This document shows, piece after piece, positions 45,345-56,943 of a stretch of 64,000 nt of DNA. The position numbers were made by a program, and so were the translations under genes. The stretch's first letter is position 1. Each line of letters starts with the position of its first letter. This DNA is from Sulfuricurvum sp. Its GTDB lineage: Bacteria; Campylobacterota; Campylobacteria; Campylobacterales; Sulfurimonadaceae. The notes under the pieces were generated by a model. It worked only from the letters and a program-made list of their open reading frames with translations, had not been told where the DNA came from and did no database searches. Where the stretch lies: positions 79,138 through 143,137 of the forward strand of contig JAQTTG010000006.1 in the NCBI GenBank assembly GCA_028710885.1, read 5' to 3'.

Positions 45345-46724
45345 ATGAACGAGAATGTAAATGACCAGGATGTGCTGTTGGTCGCAGACAAAAAGGACAA
45401 CAAATTAAAGGTTGTCGAAGGAATGGGCAAAGATGGAAAATTAAAGACTCAAAACCCAAATAAGAAAAATGAAGCCCTTTTTCTAAAACTTGACAAGCAG
45501 GGCAATGTGTTGGACAATTTCTTCTCCAACTTTCACAGGCAGTACAAAGATCCTACCCATTTCCAATTTTTCAAAGTCCCGGCCAATCTGGTTGAAGGCA
45601 TGTCAGCTCTTTTACAGGAAATGCTGAAACAACCGGAAAATCCCTTGAACAAAGAAACGCTTGATAAACACCGCGTGTTTTCAGATGAAATTTCAACAAA
45701 ACAGACCTATCAACCCATTGATGAAAGCCGAATCGACTGGAAACAGTTGGAACGACTGGGAGTAACGCGTGAAACACTGGAGAAAACAGGTAGTCTTGAT
45801 GCCATGCTTAACTGGGGCAAATCACCGGTATTGATTCCTATTGCACCCAAGTTCGATGAGGTAACTCTTCGCACCGATGCTCGATTATCATTTCGGGAAA
45901 TAGATGGCAAGTTAACCATTGCAATTCATGCTGTTCGTAAATCACCCGATCTGGATAGACCTTTCTTTGGTATTCATTTTACAGAAGATGAAAAAATGAG
46001 TTTGCTCAAAAATGGAAATGCCGGAAGTATACTTAATGTTGAATATTCCGGACAAACTCCTATCCCCGCTTATATTTCAATCGATAAATTGACCAATGAT
46101 TTGGTGGCTGTCAGAGCCGATAAAATTCATATCCCAAATGATATTAAAGGTGTATCTCTGGATGATAAACAAATGCAGAGTTTGAAAGACGGCAAAGCCA
46201 TTTATCTGGAAGATATGATGTCCAAAAGCGGTAAGCTATTTAATGCTACTGTTCAAATCAATGCCGACAAACGAGGTATTGAATTTAGTTTTGACAATGA
46301 CCATAAGCAAACTCTGAAACAACCGAATTCAGAATCAGGCAAACAAGAATTTGCTATTCCGAATAAATTGGGTGGTATCGAATTGAGTGAAGATGTCCGT
46401 AACCAACTTAAAGCAGGTGAAACTATCTACATCTATGGTATGAAAGATCGCGAAGGTCAAGAATACAATGCGTATGTAAAAGTAAATCCGGAAGAAAATA
46501 AACTTAATTTCTACCGCTGGAATCCTGACAAATCAAATGCAAAAGAAGTAACCCCTGATAATGCAAGTAAAACCCAGGTTGCAGTTAATTCCGAAGGCAA
46601 AACCAATGAAGCCACTAAGAAAATAGATGCACCTTTGAAACAAGGACAAACCAAACCAACAGAGGTACAGGAAAAGAAGAAAGACGAACAGAAAATTTCT
46701 AAACCACGAATCCGCATTAAATAA
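45345..46724 (+). CDS. DUF4099/DUF3945-containing element protein
   Basis: This 459-residue protein is of a type found next to topB in Bacteroidetes conjugative elements. The DUF4099-like part lies at about 110-200 (DWKQLERLGVTRETLEKTGS, MLNWGKSPVLIPIAPKFD). DUF3945-type repeats follow (FTEDEKMSLLKNGNAGSILN, LDDKQMQSLKDGKAIYLEDM, LSEDVRNQLKAGETIYIYGM), three related units each ending in a hydrophobic strand. The C-terminus is a Lys/Glu/Thr-rich tail. Its function is unknown. It lies 24 bp upstream of topB, so they are likely co-transcribed. Confidence 0.85.
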   Translation: MNENVNDQDVLLVADKKDNKLKVVEGMGKDGKLKTQNPNKKNEALFLKLDKQGNVLDNFFSNFHRQYKDPTHFQFFKVPANLVEGMSALLQEMLKQPENPLNKETLDKHRVFSDEISTKQTYQPIDESRIDWKQLERLGVTRETLEKTGSLDAMLNWGKSPVLIPIAPKFDEVTLRTDARLSFREIDGKLTIAIHAVRKSPDLDRPFFGIHFTEDEKMSLLKNGNAGSILNVEYSGQTPIPAYISIDKLTNDLVAVRADKIHIPNDIKGVSLDDKQMQSLKDGKAIYLEDMMSKSGKLFNATVQINADKRGIEFSFDNDHKQTLKQPNSESGKQEFAIPNKLGGIELSEDVRNQLKAGETIYIYGMKDREGQEYNAYVKVNPEENKLNFYRWNPDKSNAKEVTPDNASKTQVAVNSEGKTNEATKKIDAPLKQGQTKPTEVQEKKKDEQKISKPRIRIK

Positions 46725-46748
46725 TATCAAAATCTAAAATCAACACAA

Positions 46749-48836
46749 ATGAAAATAGCAATAATAGCTGAAAAGCCCGGTGTGGCTCGTGAAATAGCCC
46801 GAATTGTTGGTGCAACTGACAAGAAAGATGGTTTCTTGCAAGGAAACGATTATATGGTTACCTGGGCTTATGGTCACCTTATTGGACTTGCAATGCCAGC
46901 CGAATATGGAATAAGTGGTTTCAAAGCAGAACAATTACCCATTCTACCACATCCATTTATTCTCAAAGTTCGACAAGTAAAAGTAGATAAGGGATATAAA
47001 CCTGACTCTGGAGCATTAAAACAATTGAAAATAATAAAAAAGGTATTTGAGGATTGTGACAAGATCATTGTTGCTACCGATGCTGGGCGTGAAGGCGAAT
47101 TAATTTTTCGTTACATCTACAATTATTTGGGATGTAAAAAACCCTTCGACCGACTTTGGATTAGTAGCATGACAGATAAAGCCATTCGTGAAGGACTTCA
47201 GAAACTCAAATCAGGCATCGAGTATGATCATTTGTACATAGCAGCCAAAGCACGTAGTGAAGCCGATTGGCTTGTGGGTATCAATGCCAGTCAAGCGTTG
47301 AGTATATCGGCTGGAAGTGGAACATTTTCCTTAGGCCGGGTACAAACTCCGACACTTTCCATGATTTGCAGCCGTTATCTCGAAAACAAAAATTTCTTAT
47401 CCTCTAAGTATTGGCAGTTGAGGCTGCAAACTGAGAAAGATGAAAAGTCTTTTTCTTCCAATGCATTGGATAAGTTTGATTCATTGGAAATTGGTAGTAA
47501 TTCGTTGACAAGGTTACAAAAACAGACTCTGGTAACAGTTCAATCGGTAGAAAGTAAGAAAGTAAACCAGGATTCACCACTACTATACGATCTTACCGCT
47601 TTGCAAAAGGAAGGCAACAGCAAACACGGTTTCTCGGCTGATAAAACGCTCACTATTGCCCAAAAACTGTATGAAGCTAAACTTATCACCTATCCAAGAA
47701 CAGGCAGTCGCTATATCTCGGAAGATGTTTTTGAAATCATTCCGGAATTAATCGAATCACTCAAATCGCATCCTCGTTTTGGAACATATGCAGCCAATCT
47801 ATCAAATAGTCAATCTCATCTCAATCAACATTGCGTGGATGCAAAAAAAGTAACCGATCATCATGCACTATTGATTACCGAAAATAGTCCAACCAAATTG
47901 TCAGAGGATGAAAATTTGATTTATGAGATGATTACCGGAAGAATGTTAGAAGCCTTTTCTGATAAATGTATCAAAGAAATTACAAGCATTATCTTGAATT
48001 GTGATGAGGTACTATTTGGAGTGAAAGGAGCAGTTATTAAACAATCAGGTTGGAGAGCGGTATTTAATGCTCAGGAAGAAGATGAGACAATCATACTCCC
48101 AGTTTTAGTAACTGGTGAGACGTTGCCACTCAAAGGTATTGAATTACTGGAAAAGCAAACCAAGCCAAAACCACTGCATACAGAAAGTACTTTGCTTTCT
48201 GCCATGGAAAGTGCCGGCAAAGAACTGGAAAATGAAGAAGAGCGATTTGCAATGAAAGAATCGGGTATTGGAACACCTGCTACCCGGGCAGCCATTATTG
48301 AAACACTCTTTACCCGTGATTATATCCATCGAGAAAAGAAATCGCTTGTTCCAACTGAAAAAGGACTCAGCGTCTATGAAATCGTAAAAGACAAACAGAT
48401 TGCCAATGTTCAAATGACTGGAATGTGGGAAAATGCACTTTCCAAGATTGAGACTGGAGAGATTAATGCAGAAACTTTTCAAAAGGACATCGAAGAGCAT
48501 GCAACACAAATTACCAAAGAGTTACTTGAAACGTCAGTTACTATCATTGGAGCAAAAGAGTGCGCATGTCCGAAATGTAAAACCGGACAAATGATTTTCT
48601 TCGACAAAGTAGTGAAATGCAGTAATCCTGATTGCATCTTTATCATTTTCCGCAATAAAAGCGAAAAACAGCTAACCTACAAACAAGTTACGGAACTTAT
48701 CATAAATAAAAAAACAACTGTTATCAAAGGATTCAAAAGCAAGAATGGAAAATTATTTGATGCCGCTCTGGCATTTGATGAGCAGTATAAGGTAGTATTT
48801 GAATTTGCCCAAAATAAAAGTGCACTAGCGAAATAA
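46749..48836 (+). CDS. topB: DNA topoisomerase III (type IA)
   Basis: This 695-residue type IA topoisomerase relaxes or decatenates DNA and is related to the Exc/TopB protein of CTnDOT-type elements. It has the TOPRIM start MKIAIIAEKPGVAREIARIV, TOPRIM acidic residues in IVATDAGREGELIFRYIYNY (about 109-128) and the active-site Tyr in LITYPRTGSRYIS (residue 315). ESGIGTPATRAAIIETLFTR and a C-terminal zinc-ribbon-like block (CACPKCKTG, CSNPDCIF) follow. It is complete, and a strong terminator stands 16 bp after it. Confidence 0.96.
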   Translation: MKIAIIAEKPGVAREIARIVGATDKKDGFLQGNDYMVTWAYGHLIGLAMPAEYGISGFKAEQLPILPHPFILKVRQVKVDKGYKPDSGALKQLKIIKKVFEDCDKIIVATDAGREGELIFRYIYNYLGCKKPFDRLWISSMTDKAIREGLQKLKSGIEYDHLYIAAKARSEADWLVGINASQALSISAGSGTFSLGRVQTPTLSMICSRYLENKNFLSSKYWQLRLQTEKDEKSFSSNALDKFDSLEIGSNSLTRLQKQTLVTVQSVESKKVNQDSPLLYDLTALQKEGNSKHGFSADKTLTIAQKLYEAKLITYPRTGSRYISEDVFEIIPELIESLKSHPRFGTYAANLSNSQSHLNQHCVDAKKVTDHHALLITENSPTKLSEDENLIYEMITGRMLEAFSDKCIKEITSIILNCDEVLFGVKGAVIKQSGWRAVFNAQEEDETIILPVLVTGETLPLKGIELLEKQTKPKPLHTESTLLSAMESAGKELENEEERFAMKESGIGTPATRAAIIETLFTRDYIHREKKSLVPTEKGLSVYEIVKDKQIANVQMTGMWENALSKIETGEINAETFQKDIEEHATQITKELLETSVTIIGAKECACPKCKTGQMIFFDKVVKCSNPDCIFIIFRNKSEKQLTYKQVTELIINKKTTVIKGFKSKNGKLFDAALAFDEQYKVVFEFAQNKSALAK

Positions 48837-48851
48837 GTTGCTGGCACGAAT

Positions 48852-48900
48852 CATTTCCATTATGCAGCATTTTTACTGCATAATGGAAATGTAATTTTTT
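48852..48900 (+). terminator. strong terminator after topB
   Basis: A perfect 16-bp stem, CATTTCCATTATGCAG (48852-48867) with CTGCATAATGGAAATG (48876-48891), has an 8-nt loop and is followed by TAATTTTTT. It separates topB from the DUF1896/helicase pair. Confidence 0.85.
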
Positions 48901-48970
48901 CAAAATTTCAAAAAGAGACGAATCAGTCAAAATGAGGGCTGAAATAACAAAATTAAAAAATCCAACAATC

Positions 48971-49411
48971 ATGAAAAAAAATATCGATTCTGTTAAGTTG
49001 TCATATTATCGACTTACTCTTCAATCTTTCCTAAAAGAAAGTCATCCTGAACTAGCCGATGATGCTGAATTTATTGCGGGCCGTGGCGACCTGACTGCAC
49101 AAACATACTCTCAAGCAATATTTGAAGGGCATTCCCATAACCAAGCTGAAGCCTTGGCTAATGAAGTGCTTTATAAAGGTCTTTACTTCTCAAAGCATGA
49201 TACCATCGTCAATGTGCTATGGAATGAGTTTAATCTGGAGGTCCCGCAAGGTTCAGCCAAGAATATGGCTCAAATACTACTCGCTTTCTGTGAAGATGTT
49301 TTTGCAAAATATCCCATCTCGGATGAATTCGCTTACGAGCCGGAATTTAATCAGCTATACACGGAACTGACAGGAACTATTGTCATTTGGATGGAAGAAC
49401 ATGAGCTTTAA
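48971..49411 (+). CDS. DUF1896 family protein
   Basis: This protein of 146 residues (159 if started at 48932) belongs to DUF1896, a family of unknown function common in Bacteroidetes mobile elements. Conserved text includes [40 protein letters not shown] and [21 protein letters not shown] place the start at the ATG at 48971 ([14 protein letters not shown]) because the extra 13 residues look unlike the family. Its 3' end overlaps the helicase gene by 11 bp, so both are probably translated together. Confidence 0.88.
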   Translation: MKKNIDSVKLSYYRLTLQSFLKESHPELADDAEFIAGRGDLTAQTYSQAIFEGHSHNQAEALANEVLYKGLYFSKHDTIVNVLWNEFNLEVPQGSAKNMAQILLAFCEDVFAKYPISDEFAYEPEFNQLYTELTGTIVIWMEEHEL

Positions 49412-52400
49412 TAAAAAGACACATCTAAGTGCCAACATTGAAGCTATAAAGCTGGCATTTGCACTTGAAAAAGAGCACCGTCAACCCACTGCGGAAGAAA
49501 GAGTAGCTATTCAGCGTTATTCAGGGTTTGGGGGAATAAAGTGTATTCTCAATCCCACCCAAACCTCGTCTGATTATGCCTATTGGCCAAAATCGGAACT
49601 AGAACTCTTTCCACTGGTGGCAGAATTGCAGGTTCTCATTCGTGAGAATAGCAGCACGGAAGAACAGTACAAACGGTATTGGGGAAGTTTGAAGAATTCC
49701 ATACTCACTTCGTTCTATACACCTTCGGAAATAGTTGTAACCATTTCAGAAACCTTGCAAAAAAGCGGAATCACCCCATCCCGCTTTCTTGATCCTTCAG
49801 CAGGTATGGGAGAGTTTATATCAGCTTTTAAGCAAACTGCACCGGAAGATAGTTCTATCATGAGTTTTGAGAAAGATTTGTTGACCGGCAAACTCCTATC
49901 GCAGTTGTATCCAACGAGTACGGTTAGCATCAATGGCTTTGAAGAGATCGAATCAAGGTATAATAATTACTTTGATGTGGTGTCTTCCAATATTCCATTT
50001 GGGGATGTTTCCGCCTTTGATTTTGCTTTCACCAAAAGCAAAGAAAAAGCAAAGCAACAATCCACCAGGGCCATTCACAACTATTTTTTTATAAAGGGAG
50101 TTGATACCTTGCGTGAAGGAGGTATTCTGGCCTTTATCACTTCTCAAGGAGTGATGAATTCACCACAGAATGAAGTGATCCGCCAATGGTTGATGGATAA
50201 TACCAATTTCGTTTCAGCGGTACGACTCCCCAACAACCTTTTTGTGGATAGTGCCAATACCGAAGTAGGAAGCGATTTGATTATCCTTCAAAAGAACTCC
50301 GCAAAAACAGAATTGACCAAAGATGAAAAACTGTTTGTGAAGAGTTCGTTTCTAAGTAGCGGGGTTGTGACCAATAGTTATTTCAAAAATACCCAACGGA
50401 TAGTTCACACCAAAGGCAGTCTTAATACCGACCAATATGGAAAACCTGCTATGGTTTTCCTGCATGAGGGAGGCGTAAAAGGTATGGCAAATGATCTACG
50501 TATCATGCTAGCCGATGATTTCTCAAACAGATTAAATATTGAACTTTTTGATAAAAACAAACTTCAATCATCTACACAAGGTAACCCAATCTCATCCTAT
50601 GCCACTTCTTCTATTTCCCAGCTCCAAGTTGTAAAAAAAACAATAGAAACACCTTTACTGACTCTCTATGACCTTTTCGAAATGAATGTGGTAGAACGTT
50701 CTCAGATTATAGTCAAAGCCAAACATAACGGTCCAAAACGAATTCAAATCCGGCAGCCATCACTTTTCGATTTGCCTTTTGAAACTACGGAAGTTAAAGC
50801 GGATTCAAAACCAACACTAACACAAGTTCCAATTTCAAAACCGATTGACCCTGAGATTTCAATGGAGCCATTTCCATACACAGGAATACGTGAACCGCAT
50901 CATCAGGTTGGCTCTTTAGTGAAGATGGAGTCACAAGTCGGCTATTTGTCTGAAGTGTTCAATGCAGGAGCGACTTTTACGCCATTGAAGCTAAGTATGC
51001 TTCAAAAAGAGAAGGGGTTGCTTTATATTGATTTACGTGATGTCTACCAACGTCTTTATACCTATGAAGCAGAAAATCGGGAAGAACACAAGCAGTTTCG
51101 GTTGGAATTGAATACTCTTTACGATGAATTTGTCAAAAGATACGGTCAACTTTCAAACCCCAAGAACCTTGATTTAATCAAGATGGACAGTGGTGGTAAG
51201 GATATCCTATATCTTGAACGTTCGCTAGATGGTCAAATGGTCAAAGCAGACATTTTCAATCAGCCTGTTTCTTTCAATCCCAACGAACTAACACAAGTTG
51301 ATACGTCAGAAGAAGCCTTGTCAGCTTCGCTCAATAAATTCGGAGAAGTCAATATCGAATATATGGCTTCTCTCTTGCCTGAAAAGAATCGGGAAGAGTT
51401 TTTGCAAGAACTCCATGGGCGTGTTTATTACAATCCATTGGTAGAAAATTATGAGATTAAAGAAAAATTTATTGCCGGTAATGTGGTTGAAAAAGCGGAA
51501 TCCATAGAACAATACCTGACCGAACATCCAGCCGATGCGCTTTCACAACAATCCCTTGCCGTATTGCAGCAAGCCATTCCCCGACCCATCTCTTTTGATG
51601 AGCTGGATTTCAATTTTGGTGAACGGTGGATACCAACCGGTATGTACAGCAAATATGCATCCTATCTGTTTGATACCAATACCAGCATTCACTATTCAGC
51701 CGTTGCTGATGAGTTTTCTGTGAATGCAACCAATCTGAATGCCAATATCAACGATAAATATGCCGTAAAATCCCAAAGCAGAACCTTTAATGGATTATCT
51801 TTGATGAAACATGCACTGGTAAATACCTCACCCGATATTACTAAAAGTATCATAGTAGGTGATACTGAAGTTCGAGTTCGAGACAGCGAAGCAATTCAAA
51901 TGGCTAATGCGAAAATCGATGAGATACGCAAGGGCTTTTCCGATTGGCTCAGTGAGCAATCTCCTGAATTCAAAGATAGGTTGTCCAATCTATATAACCG
52001 AAAATTCAATTGCTTTGTGCGACCAGATTATAACGGCTCCCATCAAACTTTCCCTCAACTTAACCTGAAGAATTTAGGTATTGAAGACCTTTATGGTAGT
52101 CAAAAAGATGCAGTCTGGATGTTGAAGCAAAACGGGGGTGGTATTTGTGACCACGAAGTGGGAGCCGGAAAAACACTTATCATGTGCTGCGGAGCCTACG
52201 AAATGAAACGGCTCGGATTAGCCAACAAACCCATGATTATTGGGCTAAAATCCAATGTGCAGGAAATAGCTCAAACTTTCAAAAATGCCTATCCCAATGC
52301 CCGTATCCTGTATCCGGGCAAAGAAGATTTTACGCCCGACCATCGGGTGAAGATTTTCAATGATATAAAGAACAACTCCTGGGATGCAGTTATTCTAACG

Positions 52401-54689
52401 CATGACCAGTTTGGCATGATACCCCAATCAGCCGAAATGCAACAAAAGATTTTGCAAGCAGAATTGGATAGTGTGGAAGAAAACTTACAAGTTCTCAAAC
52501 AGCAGGGACGGGAAATATCCCGGGGTATGCTCAAAGGGGTCATCAAACGTCAACAAAATCTGGAAGTAAAACTGAAAATAATAGCTTCAGATATCGCCGA
52601 ACGAACTGATAAGGTTGTTGACTTCAACATGATGGGAATCGACCATTTATTCGTAGACGAGAGTCACCGTTTCAAGAACCTGATGTTTAGCACCCGCCAC
52701 GACCGCGTAGCAGGTCTTGGTAACTCCGAAGGAAGTCAAAGAGCACTGAATATGCTCTTTGCTATTAGAACCATTCAAGAGAGGACAGGCAAGGACTTGG
52801 GTGCAACCTTTCTTTCCGGAACAACCATTTCAAATTCGCTCACGGAGCTTTATTTGATATTCAAATACCTGCGTCCAAAAGAACTGGAACGTCAAAATAT
52901 CAATACATTCGATGCCTGGGCTGCTATTTTCGCCAAGAAAACCATCGATTATGAGTTTTCAGTTACGAATCAGATTGTACAAAAGGAACGTTTCCGTTAC
53001 TTTATCAAAGTTCCGGAACTGGCAGCATTTTATTCCGAGATTACAGATTTTCGTACGGCTAAGGGAATAGGTATAGACCGACCAGAAAAGAATGAAATCA
53101 TGCATAATATTCCACCTACACCACAGCAGGAAGAATTTATTGAGAAGTTGGTCCAGTTTGCTCAAACCGGTAATGCCGAGTTGTTGGGTAGAGCTCCCTT
53201 ATCAGATTCAGAACAAAAAGCCAAAATGTTGATTGCAACAGATTATGCTCGAAAGATGTCGCTGGACATGCGTATGATTAGTCCCGAGTATGAAGACCAT
53301 GTAGATAATAAAGCCTCACATTGTGCCGCTAAGATTGCAAAATACTACCATACCTATAACGCTCAAAAAGGGACACAGTTTGTGTTTACGGATTTGGGCA
53401 CCTATAAACCCGGAGAATGGAATCCTTGCAGTGAGATTAAACGTAAACTGGTAGAAGATTATGGTATACCAGCTCACGAAATCCGATTTATACAAGAAGC
53501 TAAAAACGACAAGGTAAGAAAATCCTTTATTGATAGCATGAATGCCGGAAGGATTCGTGTATTGTTTGGATCAACAGAAATGTTGGGAACTGGCGTTAAT
53601 GCGCAAAAACGAGCCGTTGCCGTTCACCATTTAGATACTCCTTGGCGACCCAGCGATTTAGTTCAGCGGGATGGTCGTGCCGTAAGAAAAGGGAATGAGA
53701 TTGCCAAGTTCTATGCCGATAATAAGGTGGATGTGATTATCTACGCCGTTGAAAAAAGTCTGGATTCCTATAAGTTCAATTTGCTTTATAACAAACAACT
53801 TTTTATTCAGCAACTCAAAAACAATAATATGGGAAGTCGTACCATTGACGAAGGGAGCATGGATGAAAAGTCGGGCATGAATTTCTCCGAATATGTAGCT
53901 ATTCTGTCCGGTAACACGGATTTATTGGAAAAAACTAAACTGGAGAAAAAGATTAGCTTCTTGGAAAGTGAACGACATGCATTTAACCGAAGTAAATCAA
54001 ATTCTGGTTTTAAACTAACCGAGATGACCCGGACAATCGATAGCAGTCAAGATATGATTGTCCGAATGAGAAAAGACATGAAGAGCCTAAGTGGTAGAAT
54101 AAAGACAGATAAGGACGGGAATAATCTTAATCCGGTACGATTGGACAATCTTCAAAGTACCGACCCCAAGATGATTGGAACTAAACTGAACGAAATAAGC
54201 GACAATGCAGGAACAAACGGTGAATACTTTATGATAGGGACGCTTTATGACTTTAACTTGTTGGTAAAAACAGAAGCAAGCCAATGTGAAGGTTTGGATT
54301 TGAGAGAGAACAGATTTTTTGTTGAGGGCGAAGGAAATATAAAATATAATTATAACAATGGGCATTTAGCTTCCGAGCCTAAACTGGCAGCTTTTAATTT
54401 TCTTAATGCACTAGATCGTATTCCAAAGTTAATTGAGAAATATGAAATTGAAATAGCCAAAATATCGAAAGATGTTCCGGTACTTCATGACATTGTCAAC
54501 GGAACATGGCGAAAGGAAGATGAACTTAAAGTGCTCAAAACCGAATTCCTGGCATTGGATCGTAAGATTCAATTATCATTAAAACCAATTGAACAGGGCG
54601 AAACTAAACCTGAAGAAGGAGATTTGAAAAATAAATCCCAAAATAACGTTCAACTTCGTCCGGCAGTTGCTCACTCATTTGCTGTTTGA
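49401..54689 (+). CDS. large DNA methylase/SNF2-type helicase protein
   Basis: This protein of about 1762 residues combines an N6-methyltransferase-like N-terminus with a superfamily 2 helicase. S-adenosylmethionine motif [15 protein letters not shown] is near residue 130 and the catalytic-type motif SNIPFG near 196. The helicase part has [14 protein letters not shown] (about 918), [14 protein letters not shown] (about 1080) and [14 protein letters not shown] (about 1418). A long helical C-terminus ends the protein. Such proteins are a constant part of Bacteroidetes conjugative elements, where they may act in element DNA maintenance or anti-restriction. The start is the ATG at 49401, inside the DUF1896 3' end. 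The reading frame is intact. Confidence 0.92.
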   Translation: MSFNKKTHLSANIEAIKLAFALEKEHRQPTAEERVAIQRYSGFGGIKCILNPTQTSSDYAYWPKSELELFPLVAELQVLIRENSSTEEQYKRYWGSLKNSILTSFYTPSEIVVTISETLQKSGITPSRFLDPSAGMGEFISAFKQTAPEDSSIMSFEKDLLTGKLLSQLYPTSTVSINGFEEIESRYNNYFDVVSSNIPFGDVSAFDFAFTKSKEKAKQQSTRAIHNYFFIKGVDTLREGGILAFITSQGVMNSPQNEVIRQWLMDNTNFVSAVRLPNNLFVDSANTEVGSDLIILQKNSAKTELTKDEKLFVKSSFLSSGVVTNSYFKNTQRIVHTKGSLNTDQYGKPAMVFLHEGGVKGMANDLRIMLADDFSNRLNIELFDKNKLQSSTQGNPISSYATSSISQLQVVKKTIETPLLTLYDLFEMNVVERSQIIVKAKHNGPKRIQIRQPSLFDLPFETTEVKADSKPTLTQVPISKPIDPEISMEPFPYTGIREPHHQVGSLVKMESQVGYLSEVFNAGATFTPLKLSMLQKEKGLLYIDLRDVYQRLYTYEAENREEHKQFRLELNTLYDEFVKRYGQLSNPKNLDLIKMDSGGKDILYLERSLDGQMVKADIFNQPVSFNPNELTQVDTSEEALSASLNKFGEVNIEYMASLLPEKNREEFLQELHGRVYYNPLVENYEIKEKFIAGNVVEKAESIEQYLTEHPADALSQQSLAVLQQAIPRPISFDELDFNFGERWIPTGMYSKYASYLFDTNTSIHYSAVADEFSVNATNLNANINDKYAVKSQSRTFNGLSLMKHALVNTSPDITKSIIVGDTEVRVRDSEAIQMANAKIDEIRKGFSDWLSEQSPEFKDRLSNLYNRKFNCFVRPDYNGSHQTFPQLNLKNLGIEDLYGSQKDAVWMLKQNGGGICDHEVGAGKTLIMCCGAYEMKRLGLANKPMIIGLKSNVQEIAQTFKNAYPNARILYPGKEDFTPDHRVKIFNDIKNNSWDAVILTHDQFGMIPQSAEMQQKILQAELDSVEENLQVLKQQGREISRGMLKGVIKRQQNLEVKLKIIASDIAERTDKVVDFNMMGIDHLFVDESHRFKNLMFSTRHDRVAGLGNSEGSQRALNMLFAIRTIQERTGKDLGATFLSGTTISNSLTELYLIFKYLRPKELERQNINTFDAWAAIFAKKTIDYEFSVTNQIVQKERFRYFIKVPELAAFYSEITDFRTAKGIGIDRPEKNEIMHNIPPTPQQEEFIEKLVQFAQTGNAELLGRAPLSDSEQKAKMLIATDYARKMSLDMRMISPEYEDHVDNKASHCAAKIAKYYHTYNAQKGTQFVFTDLGTYKPGEWNPCSEIKRKLVEDYGIPAHEIRFIQEAKNDKVRKSFIDSMNAGRIRVLFGSTEMLGTGVNAQKRAVAVHHLDTPWRPSDLVQRDGRAVRKGNEIAKFYADNKVDVIIYAVEKSLDSYKFNLLYNKQLFIQQLKNNNMGSRTIDEGSMDEKSGMNFSEYVAILSGNTDLLEKTKLEKKISFLESERHAFNRSKSNSGFKLTEMTRTIDSSQDMIVRMRKDMKSLSGRIKTDKDGNNLNPVRLDNLQSTDPKMIGTKLNEISDNAGTNGEYFMIGTLYDFNLLVKTEASQCEGLDLRENRFFVEGEGNIKYNYNNGHLASEPKLAAFNFLNALDRIPKLIEKYEIEIAKISKDVPVLHDIVNGTWRKEDELKVLKTEFLALDRKIQLSLKPIEQGETKPEEGDLKNKSQNNVQLRPAVAHSFAV

Positions 54690-54958
54690 TAAACAAGCTT
54701 ATTATTTGTAATACTCTATAAGACAATATTCTATGTGTCCCAAAAATAATCTTGTTTTATTAAACTTGAATAATATATAGATAGTCGTTGTGTTTAAAAA
54801 TCTTGTTTATCAGTAATTTATGACTTTTTACACACTGAAAAGAAACTAATTGTTAAGATTGACCGTTTATGCATAAAAATCTTTGTTTTTTTAATTAAAA
54901 ACTACTGAAGTAACCAAACTATCAGATTCAAAATTAATTATAAACCTTTATATTTAAA

Positions 54959-55816
54959 ATGAATCATATGATACAATACACGTTGAATCTTCTCGATAAA
55001 ATTAAAAACGACATCCAAATTATAGATTTGGAAGAGGATACTATTTACAATAAATCTGCAAAGATAATTTTGTTGATAGAAAACTATTTTAACGAACTCA
55101 AATTTTATATTTCTGAATACTCCTTCGAAAATGAAACTGAAGAAATTCAATTTTTCAAGGAAACGAAGCCGCAAATATCTTGTCAACTGTTATACTATAA
55201 CGGCATATGTAAATTCGAAACAAGTCGTCCAACAGGTAGTGATAACGTGCAAAAAGCATTTACACTTCAACAGTTAGACATGCTGAAAGATTACTTTGAT
55301 AGTAATATTGATTTTTACAGGTATTATCGTGCTCAAAGAACTGATCTTGATAAACATTTCTTTTTGCGATGCAAACCTGATATCGAACTGTATTTTGATA
55401 GTTTTTACTTCGAGAGGGACCCAAAATTTTCGACAGGATTTGATTTGAAGGTTGCAAAGATTTTGGCAAATGATATGTTAAGCGAATACTTGAAAGCAGA
55501 ACTGATCAAAGGAGACCAACCAATTGCTCACCAGTTTGATATTACGAACTATCAGAAAGTAAAAGCAAAGTGGACAGGTTCTAAAGTAGCTCTTATAGAA
55601 CTTATATATGCATTTCAGACCTCTGGATGTATTAACAACGGAACAAGTGATTTAAAAAAAATAACTTCATATGTAGAAAATCTATTCGACATTGATTTAG
55701 GTGATGTTTACCGAACTTTTCTTGAAATTCGTAGTAGAAAAGGTAATCGTGTTCAATGTTTAGATGAATTTCGCAAAAAATTAATCGCTAGAATGGATGA
55801 ATCTGATAATGTTTAA
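54959..55816 (+). CDS. rteC: RteC-family regulator, copy 2
   Basis: This 285-residue paralogue of the protein at 15549-16397 shares long near-identical stretches (KVAKILANDMLS, DSFYFERDPKF, RPTGSD, RKGNRVQ). The RteC signature NIDFYRYYR..RTDLDKHFFL is present, as is the C-terminal DNA-binding part. A 13-bp-stem terminator follows, then two small HTH genes equivalent in position to the excision genes that RteC activates in CTnDOT. This copy is therefore the best candidate for the functional excision regulator. No rteA/rteB genes are nearby. Confidence 0.9.
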   Translation: MNHMIQYTLNLLDKIKNDIQIIDLEEDTIYNKSAKIILLIENYFNELKFYISEYSFENETEEIQFFKETKPQISCQLLYYNGICKFETSRPTGSDNVQKAFTLQQLDMLKDYFDSNIDFYRYYRAQRTDLDKHFFLRCKPDIELYFDSFYFERDPKFSTGFDLKVAKILANDMLSEYLKAELIKGDQPIAHQFDITNYQKVKAKWTGSKVALIELIYAFQTSGCINNGTSDLKKITSYVENLFDIDLGDVYRTFLEIRSRKGNRVQCLDEFRKKLIARMDESDNV

Positions 55817-55944
55817 GTTAAGCATTGAAAGCTTATTAATATTTTGATAAACACCCAAGTGTTACCCAATATTTCACATTAAACTTATAATTATTTTACC
55901 AAAATAATAGCACTTTACATATTGATTGTGATACTAATTTATTG

Positions 55945-55977
55945 AAAACTGACAACTCCCAAGTTGTCAGTTTTTTT
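55945..55977 (+). terminator. terminator after rteC
   Basis: AAAACTGACAACT (55945-55957) pairs perfectly with AGTTGTCAGTTTT (55962-55974) around a 4-nt loop and is followed by more T residues. It separates rteC from the HTH genes, which must then have their own promoter in 55978-56104. Confidence 0.85.
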
Positions 55978-56104
55978 AGTTGAAGATTACCTCTCAACAA
56001 AGCCCACTCCACAAGACTTTTCAGATTATTTTTACAAATAATTTACCCAAGTTGTGAAATCCATGTTTTTAAATACTAGACCTTTGTAATCAAAAATTAT
56101 CGTT

Positions 56105-56464
56105 ATGGACGTCATCACAATCGAATCTACAGCATTTAAAGAGTTAGAGGCAAAAATCAATTTAATTGCCAAGTTTGTAAACGAGCAACAACCTTCAACA
56201 ATGGAGAACCCAGATGAGACATGGGTTGATAACTATGATGTTTGCTCATTCTTGAAAATCAGCGAGCGCACTTTACAACGTCTACGTTCTAAAGGATCAA
56301 TATCATACTCTGTTATTTCCGGTAAGTCTTATTACACTATCACTGAAGTAAAACGGATGCTTAACCAACACATTATACGAAGTAATGAGGACTGTTTACA
56401 AGATTTAATTACTAACCATAAGCAATCTGCTGAAAGAAGAAGAGTTAACAAGGGGACAAAATAA
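56105..56464 (+). CDS. excisionase-like HTH protein (Xis2c type)
   Basis: This 119-residue protein has an N-terminal helix (KELEAKINLIAKFVNEQQ) and a MerR/excisionase-like helix-turn-helix: NYDVCSFLKISERTLQRLRS, GSISYSVISGKSYYTITEV and KRMLNQHI. Proteins of this pattern follow rteC in CTnDOT-type elements, where Xis2c bends DNA for excision. Position, size and motif fit that role. Forty-five bases separate it from the next gene, which has the same fold. The exact equivalence is inferred. Confidence 0.75.
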   Translation: MDVITIESTAFKELEAKINLIAKFVNEQQPSTMENPDETWVDNYDVCSFLKISERTLQRLRSKGSISYSVISGKSYYTITEVKRMLNQHIIRSNEDCLQDLITNHKQSAERRRVNKGTK

Positions 56465-56509
56465 AAATTTACAGTTAACTCCATTCAATCAAATTTCAAA
56501 TTTATTATT

Positions 56510-56797
56510 ATGGAAATCAATAAAGATAATTTAGAAGTAATAGTTGAAAGACTTTTCGATAAACTCGATTTGACGGATAAGAAGATAGATAGGTTACTCA
56601 ATCATGATGCTTGTCTTAAAGGAGATGAACTCTTGGATAATCAAGATTTAATTGGAATGCTTAAAGTAAGCCATCGCACCCTGCAGCGTTACCGATCTCA
56701 AGGGAAACTACCTTACTGCAATCTATATGGCAAATCATTTTATCGTCTCACTGATGTAAACAAATTTATCGATGACCAATTTATGGGAATTAAATAG
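56510..56797 (+). CDS. excisionase-like HTH protein (Xis2d type)
   Basis: This 95-residue protein has a helical N-terminus (LEVIVERLFDKLDLTDKKID) and a helix-turn-helix closely related to that of the gene before it: NQDLIGMLKVSHRTLQRYRS, GKLPYCNLYGKSFYRLTDV and NKFIDDQF. The two genes form a probable excision/regulation pair downstream of rteC. Six bases after its stop begins a fragment of an integrase 3' end, so the original operon continuation has been lost. Confidence 0.75.
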   Translation: MEINKDNLEVIVERLFDKLDLTDKKIDRLLNHDACLKGDELLDNQDLIGMLKVSHRTLQRYRSQGKLPYCNLYGKSFYRLTDVNKFIDDQFMGIK

Positions 56798-56878
56798 ATT
56801 GCTATTATGGATATGAGAATTTTAAAAGAAAAGTTCGGAGATGGAACTCAGATTAAAATAAAGAAGTCAGCAGGTTAA
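56798..56878 (+). pseudogene. tyrosine-integrase 3' end remnant 1
   Basis: The frame reads IAIMDMRILKEKFGDGTQIK and ends IKKSAG with a stop at 56876-56878. The KEKFGDGTQI block is shared with remnants at 58660-58759 and 61627-61775. It is recognisable as an integrase tail only by comparison with those. The common 17-bp core lies at 56825-56841. Confidence 0.55.
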
Positions 56879-56943
56879 TATCTTACTTCCAATTACAAAA
56901 CATGTATAGATAATCGGAATTTAACCGATTATCTATACAATTA

